Shown here: positions 58,601-64,000 of the stretch, piece after piece
Position numbering within the stretch: the stretch's first letter is position 1
Layout: each line of letters starts with the position of its first letter
NCBI RefSeq assembly: GCF_032854445.1
Contig: NC_088305.1
Location: 10,899,717 to 10,963,716 of the forward strand
DNA length: 64,000 nucleotides
Reading direction: 5' to 3'
Source: Liolophura sinensis
Taxonomy: Eukaryota > Mollusca > Polyplacophora > Chitonida > Chitonidae
Notes under the pieces: model-generated
Seen by the model: only the letters and a program-made list of their open reading frames with translations
What the model was told of the DNA's origin: nothing
Databases searched by the model: none
Program-made: the position numbers and the translations under genes

Positions 58601-60815
58601 TAGAATTGTGGGTGGAGGAAACCAGACAGGGCGATGAGGAAACTGCCTCACCCAGTCTGCAGCTGTACTTTCATGGGTACAGGAAACCACACAGAACCAC
58701 TGCACTCAGCCTGTAACTATTTGTTTGTGGGTGGATGAAACCAGACAGGGCCATGACGAAACTGCCTCACCCACTACGTGAATTTTTGCGAAAAAAAGAG
58801 TCATTTCGGTATTCTACATAGTTTCATAACTCTGAAGTTTTTGGAAAGCTGCGTCACATCTGCACATTTACGTGGTACCTCAAACTGTGCCAGCGCTGCA
58901 CCGCTCTCCAGGCCCTCCTGCAGCAGTATGAGTGACGCCTCGAGCACGTTTCCACCCGCTGAGCTTGTGATTTGATGCGTCTCCGGGATGTACATGAACT
59001 CAGGTTCCTCAACTGTGTCCTCTCCTAGGTACACTGAAACAATGAACGCAACAACTGTAAGACTGTCGCAGGGATGGTATTTACCCTTGCATCAAAATTG
59101 CATCGAAAATATCTCAACCCTTCACAATGGTGTTGTTTACTAGTACCTCTGAGCTATGGTAAATGGCCCAAAAATTTGACCCCCGAAAAGTGCATATTTA
59201 GTAGCAAATTAATGCCAAATAATTAATTTTTTCAGTAGGATGTCATCTCACCTTCCGATTAAACCTCACACCACCTCGTCAAAATCACAAGAACTCTTAG
59301 AATTATAGAAAATTTGAATCGTAGTCTTGGGCAAAATGTTAGATCATTTATTACCATATATCAAGGACCTCAGACAGTAAAGATGTCATTCTGTGGCTGA
59401 AATCTCTTTCATGAGGCAAAAGAACTATGGGTAGACGTAAGTATGAACAGTGACTGGTGTTTTGCTTTGTTGGCCAAAAGCACTGAACTCACATACATGG
59501 TTCATGGGTGTAGAGATTCACGTATGTATTTATAATGTTGCCTCATTGAGATGCCCTGCCAAAGACGCCAGAGAGGACATCAAAAAAAAAAATAAGTTGT
59601 CTTCATGAATAGACGACCATCAAGTCAGAAAAGTATCACAATTACTTATAACTCTGAAACGGGCACACGAATATACAGATTTCTCAGTTGGAGATTTGTG
59701 TCAACTTGCATGAAGAATACATGAAATACACATGTATGTACTTACCATTTGGTCTGACCACCAACACCAGTTCGCCAGAGTGCGTTTCTCGGGAGGCTCG
59801 AATAAACATGACCACCTGAGAAAAAAAACATGTTGAAAACAGGTACTTCCTTTTTCACTATTAGTTCGCATGTTTTTAGGTACAACACTCTATCTGTTAA
59901 GGTTCGGAGAACTAAAACATGCCTTAAAATACTGAACAAATTTATGTACATTCATCACTTTCTCATGAGTAAAACATATTTTCATTAGTGTAACGGCCTA
60001 AGACTCCAGAAAAATCTAAAACCTTTGCATAACCTTGTGTGCATTTTTGTTTTCATACAGATTGCCCTTTGTAGTTTTTATGTAGTCTATGAACAAACCA
60101 TAGTGGAAAGACCATTGAAAACAATACCCAAAAACTACCTTAATCAATTTTTATAAATTTTTTAAAACAATCTATTCATGTGTGGAAACTGTATTGTGCT
60201 CACCTGCTCATGTGTGTGCTGAGAGACGTCCCGACCATTGATAAAGAGCACCTGGTCTCCCTCATTCAGCCTTGGTATACAGAGATCTGCCGGGGTGTTT
60301 GGGGCGACTCGAGACACAATGATTGGCATCCCTTGGTCTGCCCCTCCCTGCCACACAAACCAAAACAACACTGTCATTTATAGTCAAGTCAGGCATACTG
60401 ACTGACCACTGGATTACTGCTTTTTACCTTCCCCACTCCCAGAACATTTACTTTCTGAATTACTTATTGGTTGATTTTTTTCTTATTCACCAAAAACTGT
60501 AATGACGATAAGTTATGATAATGATGAGTAGTAATGACTTAAAGATTAACTGATGTTTATAACGCTAAGCTCAAGAACTTTCTACAGATTTATGGGTACA
60601 GGAAAATGATAGTGTATTGAGCTAAGAAACTAGATGTTGGTTTTACACACTAAAACAGGGTAATTTATTTGATCAACATAGCTGTTTCCAACTGAAGGAA
60701 GAGACTGAATGCTATTTTCACAGACCTTGACATTGAATCCAAAACGACCTTGAAAATCTGGCTTCATGCGGATTGTGACCAAACCTTGGCTGTCAGAGTA
60801 TCCATTACCGTTTGG
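49645..60815 (-). CDS. PTPN4: PTPN3/PTPN4-type tyrosine phosphatase, PDZ and PTP domains (13 exons, 5'-partial)
   Basis: Cytoplasmic FERM-PDZ protein tyrosine phosphatase (vertebrate PTPN3/PTPN4, Drosophila Ptpmeg). It dephosphorylates phosphotyrosine on membrane-cytoskeleton proteins. Thirteen exons with consistent phases give 420 residues ending in TGA. Vertebrate members are about 913-926 residues, so the FERM half is off the right edge. Domains in order: linker plus PDZ (RFGFNVK then [20 protein letters not shown] and [14 protein letters not shown]), a linker ([13 protein letters not shown]), then PTP. PTP landmarks are [46 protein letters not shown], the WPD loop [17 protein letters not shown], the signature [10 protein letters not shown] with catalytic Cys and Arg, and QTSSQY with the Q-loop glutamine. 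All catalytic residues are present, so an active enzyme is expected. The C-terminus is [13 protein letters not shown] cannot separate PTPN3 from PTPN4; invertebrates usually have a single member. Three introns carry unusual repeats at splice sites. Confidence 0.96.
49748..49930 (-). mobile_element. Diverged SINE-like fragment
   Basis: TTACTTATTTCATTGCCGTT, CAATGTTCAAGAATTTTTCA and GTAGCCAGTATTAAGGGTGG follow the order of SINE family 1 with heavy divergence. Located in the last intron of the phosphatase gene. Confidence 0.55.
50302..50347 (-). CDS. PTPN4: PTPN4-like exon: PTP C-terminal helix
   Basis: Acceptor TTTTTGCACAG/AGTCAG and donor TTTAATG/GTAAGT. Codes [15 protein letters not shown] with one base of the split Glu. 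It matches the vertebrate Q-loop helix. Confidence 0.95.
50652..52069 (-). repeat. 56-bp minisatellite built from an exon 3' end and splice donor
   Basis: About 26 units with an exact 56-bp period between CTTACAGATGTCTGTA motifs. On the minus strand each unit reads GTAAGTGGGG, a CAAATGTGACATTTGTATCT segment, CCTTAG, CTGTGTAAATACAGACATCT. The last 15 bases repeat the 3' end of the adjacent exon (TTAATACAGACATCT), and the next GTAAGT repeats its donor. Each unit also carries a TATCTCCTTAG acceptor-like site 20 nt before the donor copy. A 504-bp (nine-unit) block is duplicated nearly exactly (diagnostic variants at 50820/51324 and 51175/51679). It fills most of the intron between 52070 and 50347. 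Confidence 0.97.
52070..52205 (-). CDS. PTPN4: PTPN4-like exon: PTP signature motif
   Basis: Acceptor TGTATTGCAG/TGCTGG and donor GACATCT/GTAAGT. Starts with the split Ser of [10 protein letters not shown] and continues [20 protein letters not shown] to QRAMLIQTS. The 3' end and donor are the template of the 56-bp array that follows. Confidence 0.96.
52440..52690 (-). mobile_element. tRNA-derived SINE, family 2
   Basis: Read on the minus strand: TTCAGTGGACTAGTGATTAG (box A-like), AAGTCAGAAGACCCCGGGTC then AAACCCAAGTC (box B-like), followed by a body with TGACTTGGTGGGC and TGTCTGGTGTCTTC. The same order occurs in plus orientation at 56525-56790. Intronic. Confidence 0.8.
52890..53038 (-). CDS. 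PTPN4: PTPN4-like exon: PTP WPD loop
   Basis: Acceptor TTGTCTGCAG/ACAAAT and donor TTGTAG/GTGAGT. Codes the [17 protein letters not shown] loop with the general-acid Asp and ends DPTVVHC plus two bases of the split Ser of the signature motif. Confidence 0.96.
53826..53954 (-). CDS. PTPN4: PTPN4-like exon: [10 protein letters not shown]
   Basis: Acceptor GGTTTTCAG/CCAAAG and donor GTTGAA/GTAAGT, 43 codons beginning [20 protein letters not shown]. Its acceptor and first 28 nt are repeated three more times upstream at 53983-54127. Confidence 0.94.
53927..54127 (-). repeat. Four-copy tandem repeat of an exon start with its splice acceptor
   Basis: Period about 56, 55 and 52 bp. Copy 1 (53927-53982) contains the real acceptor and the first 28 nt of the KCHQYWP exon. 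Copies 2-4 start at 53983, 54038 and 54090, with rising divergence. On the minus strand each copy keeps an AG-ending site after a TTT-rich tract: TTTGTCAG, TTTTTGAG and GTTTTCAG. Part of the protein-coding exon (PKCHQYWPD) is thus repeated inside its own upstream intron. Confidence 0.95.
54475..54537 (-). CDS. PTPN4: PTPN4-like exon: PTP MVWEQ
   Basis: Acceptor CTTGCACAG/ATGGTG and donor GGACGG/GTAAGT, 21 codons: [20 protein letters not shown] and R. Confidence 0.95.
54676..54925 (+). repeat. Dispersed repeat B, copy 2
   Basis: Shares TTGATTCATCCAC, CTTATCAGAAAAATTGAAGT, AAAGCGCATTTTACATACCA and GGTGAAATAC with 8960-9140, in the same order. Confidence 0.65.
55182..55481 (-). mobile_element. 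SINE family 1, full length with 14-bp target-site duplication
   Basis: Exact GTTTCTGTTTTGGT at 55182-55195 and 55468-55481. The insert has a long T tract, TTGATTGGTGTTTTACGCCG, an almost consensus body, both tRNA-like boxes and GAGGCCCC at the end. The clean duplication and low divergence suggest a recent insertion into the phosphatase intron, in the transcript sense. Confidence 0.96.
55489..55530 (+). mobile_element. SINE family 1 tail fragment
   Basis: GGTGTAAAACACCAATCAAA then TAAATAAATAC, opposite to the full copy next to it. Confidence 0.85.
55579..55725 (+). repeat. 50-bp tandem repeat, three copies
   Basis: CACCATAGTGTTGGCTACCA, GGATACATAG and a TATAACAAAAA segment; the third copy is diverged. 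Intronic. Confidence 0.9.
56356..56495 (+). repeat. 35-bp tandem repeat, four copies
   Basis: GGAGACATAACCACAATGTC plus AAGGTTATGAACTGT, virtually identical copies, so recently expanded. Intronic. Confidence 0.97.
56525..56790 (+). mobile_element. tRNA-derived SINE, family 2
   Basis: GCTATACGGTTAGAGTGTTC (box A-like) and GAGACCTGGTATCAAACCCA (box B-like, with the segment before it duplicated). The body has TTGGTGTCAGAATAATGTGA, CTGGGTGGGCTGTGTCTGGT and GTGGCACTTTGGCGGC. Homologous to 52440-52690 in the opposite orientation. Confidence 0.8.
56815..56875 (-). repeat. Dispersed repeat copy related to 6565-6670
   Basis: The reverse of CGTACTTAACAATTTTTCAG-type sequence followed by TCATATGAC, matching the 6565-6670 element. 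Confidence 0.6.
56912..56995 (-). CDS. PTPN4: PTPN4-like exon: PTP AQGP motif
   Basis: Acceptor TTTTTCAG/ATGGAG and donor TGGCAG/GTGAGT, 28 codons in phase 0: [20 protein letters not shown] then NTCMDFWQ. Confidence 0.95.
57017..57178 (-). mobile_element. SINE family 1 fragment
   Basis: TTATTTATTCGATTCATATT, ATTATGGTGGGAGGAAACCA and GAGCCTGAGGAAAACCC. A short opposite-strand tail remnant (AAAACACCAATCTAAGAAAT) follows at 57150. Confidence 0.8.
57251..57318 (-). CDS. PTPN4: PTPN4-like exon: [12 protein letters not shown]
   Basis: Acceptor ATTTTACAG/ATGACC and donor GTCAAC/GTAAGT. Codes [20 protein letters not shown] plus VN. Confidence 0.94.
58113..58203 (-). CDS. PTPN4: PTPN4-like exon: PTP start, KNRY loop
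   Basis: Acceptor GTCCACAG/CAATTG and donor CCCCAT/GTACGG, a weaker donor that is confirmed by the split Tyr codon. Codes [20 protein letters not shown] and [10 protein letters not shown], the phosphotyrosine-recognition loop. Confidence 0.94.
58315..58770 (-). repeat. SINE remnant with internal tandem expansion (about 80-bp units)
   Basis: A degraded SINE family 1 tail (ATTCATTTGCTTGGTTATTT) leads into about five imperfect units containing GGGTGGAGGAAACCAGACAG, GGC.ATGAGGAAACTGC and CAGTCTGCAGCTGTAGAATT. The first motif matches the SINE body ATTATGGTGGGAGGAAACCG, so the array probably grew out of that SINE segment. Confidence 0.75.
58879..59033 (-). CDS. PTPN4: PTPN4-like exon: PDZ-PTP linker
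   Basis: Acceptor ATTGTTTCAG/TGTACC and donor TTTGAG/GTACCA. Contains [10 protein letters not shown] and the first PTP helix [16 protein letters not shown]. Confidence 0.93.
59746..59815 (-). CDS. PTPN4: PTPN4-like exon: PDZ end
   Basis: Acceptor TTTCTCAG/GTGGTC and donor AAATG/GTAAGT. Codes [20 protein letters not shown] and RPN, leaving one base (G) for a split Val codon. Confidence 0.95.
60204..60347 (-). CDS. PTPN4: PTPN4-like exon: PDZ core
   Basis: Acceptor GTGTGGCAG/GGAGGG and donor GAGCAG/GTGAGC, 48 codons: [20 protein letters not shown] through [20 protein letters not shown]. Very close to the vertebrate PDZ sequence. Confidence 0.95.
60726..60815 (-). CDS. PTPN4: PTPN4-like exon: linker and start of PDZ
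   Basis: Acceptor TTTTTTCCCAG/CCAAAC and donor GTCAAG/GTCTGT, 30 codons, phase 0 at both ends. Ends [19 protein letters not shown], the carboxylate-binding loop region of the PDZ domain. This is the most 5' coding exon recognised; the preceding exon was not found in 60816-64000. Confidence 0.92.
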
Positions 60816-60936
60816 CTGGGAAAAAAACAAACACAAAACTTGAGTATCATTAATTGTTGAGTATCAGTAACTGATCCTTACTTTCACTGGCAGAAACGAC
60901 AAAAACATCTAACTAAAGAATATTGCTCGTAATATT

Positions 60937-61012
60937 GGCCACCGTAGTAAAAATGAAATATTCTTGAGTACAGCATAAAACATCAATCAAATGAATAAAT
61001 AAATAAATACAC
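60937..61012 (+). mobile_element. SINE family 1 3' fragment
   Basis: GGCCACCGTAGTAAAAATGA, AATATTCTTGAGTACAGCAT and CAATCAAATGAATAAATAAA. Confidence 0.9.
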
Positions 61013-61019
61013 AACAGGA

Positions 61020-62043
61020 GTCAAGTTTATGAATAGACACGTTTATGGTAGAGGACACTTGGCATCTTGTTTTTCCAACAATCTGCCAACATGGCTTCCT
61101 GAAACCTTTCGACATATTAAAAGGTGTAGAGAACGTCATTGCTGATGTACATTATTCATACAGTTCAAAAAAGAGCACCACACATTCCAAAATTTTCACA
61201 GCATTTACAAACAGTTTCTTTTGCTTTAATCCACTAAAAACTAAACTCCAGGTGACATGCAAACTTATTTTGTTGGATATTAAAAAAGCCAGTTGGAGCA
61301 TTGCAAGTTGTCATCCGAGGACACAAAGAACAGGCTACTCCATAATCTTATAAAGTTTCAAAAATGCTCAGCCTCAAAAAAGGCAACAATCCTACTCTCC
61401 ATATATCACAAACCTTAATTCTTGTGTTGTCAATAACAGTGCATTTAGCCTATAAGCAGGGCACATGTGAATCATGTCCATGTTGTAGAGATGTAGGTCA
61501 GGGGTCACAGGTTAGGGGTGAGAAACGTGACCTCACCAGCCACAGTTTTGCTCAGTCACCCCTCCCCCTCTCCCATAGGTATGTCAGCTATGTCCCCAAG
61601 CCCTCACGTCCCCTCTACCCAACATCACAGCCTACACCTGTCTCAACTCTCCTTATCTAATGTTTTCAAACATCCCTCTGGACTTCCTTTTAGCATAAAA
61701 ACTCAATGGCACGTTCCAGATTTGCTGAGGTTTTTCTTGTTTTCTTTTTTCACTGACCCCTCATCTTCTTCAATGAAAACACAATCTGTACAAATGGCCC
61801 TAAACCTGTTCAAATTTTTTGCCTCTCACACAAAACGATGAAGAGAAAAAACAGCGGAAATTTTCTCATCACGCTGACAAAGATCTCATCTAGCTTTTTA
61901 TCAGAGAATCCTGAAATCTTCAAAGTTCCTCCTCAAACCAATTAACTTTGTGAATAATACAAATCATTTGCATATAATACGAAGCAAGTTATGTAAATGA
62001 TACATATAAAGAGAAATGCCAAGAATATTTCTAATACTACTTA
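61020..62043. other. PTPN4-like intron, nothing recognised
   Basis: Presumed intron upstream of the first recognised exon. The PDZ-FERM linker exons of this gene are poorly conserved and could be missed here. A C-rich region near 61555-61640 has no consistent coding frame on the minus strand. Confidence 0.45.
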
Positions 62044-62256
62044 CTGTAATTCCGCAACGTTTCCGCATGTGTGATTATTTAAGCATATTCTAATGACGAT
62101 ATTCTTAGTGGACTGATAAAATTAGACTTTTTTTCGAAGTCCTGAAACTGACCAATCCAACCAATGTAGTCTTGTGTCCAAAATTAAATTAATAATGTGC
62201 ATAAATTGCGCTGAAAGTTGCTCTTTAATATGCAAAAAAGGTTGAGAGATTAGGGT
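62044..62256 (-). mobile_element. MITE copy 7, minus orientation
   Basis: CTGTAATTCCGCAACGTTTC at one end and GCAAAAAAGGTTGAGAGATT at the other. The core is the reverse of GGTTGGATTGGTCAG and of GCAACTTTCAGCGCAATTTA. Confidence 0.9.
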
Positions 62257-62317
62257 CCATGTAACTACAGATCACAGCCGTTTTTAACACACTCATCATC
62301 TACATCTACACTTAGAT

Positions 62318-62420
62318 TTATTGTTCTATTTACTACTTATTCATTTGTTAGATGGGAGTTTTATATAAAGCCAAGCTCAAGAAATTTTAACACATATGAT
62401 GGCTATCAGGCTTACTGATG
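62318..62420 (-). mobile_element. Diverged SINE family 1 fragment
   Basis: TACTTATTCATTTGTTAGAT, GGGAGTTTTATATAAAGCCA and AGCTCAAGAAATTTTAACAC resemble the reversed SINE tail. Confidence 0.5.
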
Positions 62421-62825
62421 GAAAAAAGAAGAACAAAACCACGAAACCGCCCAATAAGTAAAACATCCACCTTCACGTTATGTGGACAAACTCACAAGAC
62501 AAAAGTTCAAGACAAGGAAGCAACACAGCTGCAGATACCAATAGACCTCCAGAATTTGTATATGCCAATGCTTGGGAGTGGGGACGGTAACAAATAATCC
62601 AAGACACACCTGTAATTAAGAGTCCCGTGACAGCCTACAGGTACAGTCATCATGCCGGTATCCTGCTACAATGATCATCTGAGTCATTATAGGGCATTAT
62701 CAGTTTCTTTTCAGAGTACAAATTATACATACATTTGCTGAATAAATAATTACACGTAGTCAAAGTCTTCAGCATTTAGACCAGCTAATTTTGTAGAAAT
62801 AATTTATAATGTTTGAACAGTGAGG

Positions 62826-62990
62826 AAGGATTGGGGTTTAACATTGTACTCAATGAGGAAGGAGTGAGTGCTTGGGGTTTAACGTTGTACTCAATGAGGA
62901 AGGAGCGAGTGCTTCAGGTTTAACGTCGTACTCAATGAGGAAGGAATGAGTTCTTGGAGTTTAACGTAGTACTCAATGAGGAAGGAACCA
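62826..62990 (+). repeat. About 50-bp tandem repeat, four copies
   Basis: GAGGAAGGAGTGAGTGCTTG plus GGGTTTAACGTTGTACTCAA in four slightly different copies. The unit is the head of the dispersed element at 6565. Confidence 0.93.
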
Positions 62991-63689
62991 TGGCTGTGTG
63001 ATTTAGAAAGATTCTTGTTCACGTACCAAACATCCAAGTAATTTTTGATGAACGTCATAAATATGCAGGCGCCTAAATGAGAACAATCAATCGCCACAAG
63101 CAGTGAGAGCAGAAATATCTACAAATTCCCTGTGGAAGGCCCGTTTTGAAGCTCTAGCCAGGCATTACAGTAACAAGACTGGCTAACAGTGAATCCTCAG
63201 GTAGGACTGTTTTCAGGAATGAACCTAGACTCTCTGGATTCCATGCAAAATTCACAAATACAAACGTATGCAATGAAGTATATCAACAAGTTGATAGATA
63301 AGGGTAAAACTTTACAATCTTGGTCTGTGAATGGCCTTTTAGGACGAACCACATCAAAGAGCATTATGCATGCTATAATTTGTCTTGTCTTACCCTATAA
63401 ACAAGGGAATTCCCCATCTGTAGGCTCCTTGAGCACCAGAAACCAGTTTCTGTAGTGTTTTGTGCCAGAAATGTTTGTGGTTAGGATTTTTTTTTTTTGC
63501 AAGGACAAACAAAGGTTTGCCTGAGGTTCACAAATTTAATATCTGCATGTTTGTATTTTATGTGAATCATGACATTCACATGGAATTCTCAATGACACAG
63601 ATTATTCAGGGTTTATTTTATTTTTCGTCATGAACTGACATTTTTGTCATAAGAAATTTCCTCACAGATTCAAATGAATTTTAATGAAA
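62991..63689. other. PTPN4-like intron, nothing recognised
   Basis: AT-rich sequence. No exon of the FERM domain was recognised. Confidence 0.45.
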
Positions 63690-63835
63690 GTATTTTACTC
63701 TCGTGATAATTAGGAATAAACGCTGTGGCTTCACAGAACAGAAGGACTTTTTTTTGCAATCTAGGCAGACAAATGCCCTCTAAATACACTTAAAACCAGA
63801 CATGGTGAACATGTGTGAAAAAGTTAAAGAAAATA
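63690..63835 (+). mobile_element. MITE copy 8, diverged
   Basis: GTGGCTTCACAGAACAGAAG, AATGCCCTCTAAATACACTT and CATGTGTGAAAAAGTTAAAG follow the order of the right half of the MITE. Confidence 0.6.
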
Positions 63836-64000
63836 GGGTAGGTACATGTAAGAAAAAAAACACTAAAATCCAACCACCTCCTCACAGCATACAGTATGTT
63901 TTATGATTATTGATTGCTGGGTTTCTCTCTTTGTTGGTTCATGTATTGTGGTTTTGCACTTAGTGTAAAAAAAAATACTGCTGACGGTTGCAAAAATACT

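Noticed and set aside
61364-61660. C-rich region tested as a missing phosphatase linker exon
   Set aside because: No minus-strand frame stays open with splice sites in a phase matching the exon at 60815.
62891-63097. Possible FERM-domain exon on the minus strand
   Set aside because: The 68-codon frame overlaps a tandem repeat and shows no FERM motifs.

Overview
This is a stretch of animal nuclear DNA. AT-rich sequence is packed with minisatellites, SINEs and MITEs, and two intron-containing genes are recognisable, both on the minus strand. The commonest repeat is a tRNA-derived SINE whose tail reads as a run of (A)AATAAAT and whose body is typical of marine molluscs, so a mollusc or related lophotrochozoan is the best guess. 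Nothing here is bacterial or viral, and no CRISPR array, rRNA gene or intact tRNA gene was seen.

Left gene (2948-9450, minus): three exons join in phase and encode about 633 residues. The order is N-terminal ankyrin repeats, a low-complexity linker, a coiled coil, and a last segment that may be the start of a kinase-like fold. The 5' end is inside the window. The 3' end is probably cut by the window edge, because exon 3 appears to end at a splice donor lying at the edge of a 2.4-kb tandem array.

Middle (about 9.6-49.6 kb): about 40 kb with no gene I can recognise. It holds tandem arrays with units of 19, 25, 32, 40 and 73 bp, full-length and fragmentary SINEs (some with clear target-site duplications), and a family of about 200-bp MITEs with inverted termini.

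Right gene (49645-60815, minus, 5' part off the right edge): thirteen exons reconstructed with matching splice phases encode the PDZ domain and the complete C-terminal tyrosine phosphatase domain of a PTPN3/PTPN4 (Drosophila Ptpmeg) orthologue, ending in a stop codon. The FERM half must lie beyond position 64000.

Most unusual observation: in both genes, minisatellites start exactly at exon-intron junctions and carry copies of the splice site. A 56-bp array of about 26 units at 50652-52069 is built from the 3' end and donor of the PTP signature-motif exon. A 29/30-bp array of about 80 units at 571-2960 carries the donor of ankyrin exon 3. A four-copy array at 53927-54127 carries the acceptor and first 28 nt of another PTP exon. 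Each of these introns is therefore filled with decoy splice sites homologous to the real one.
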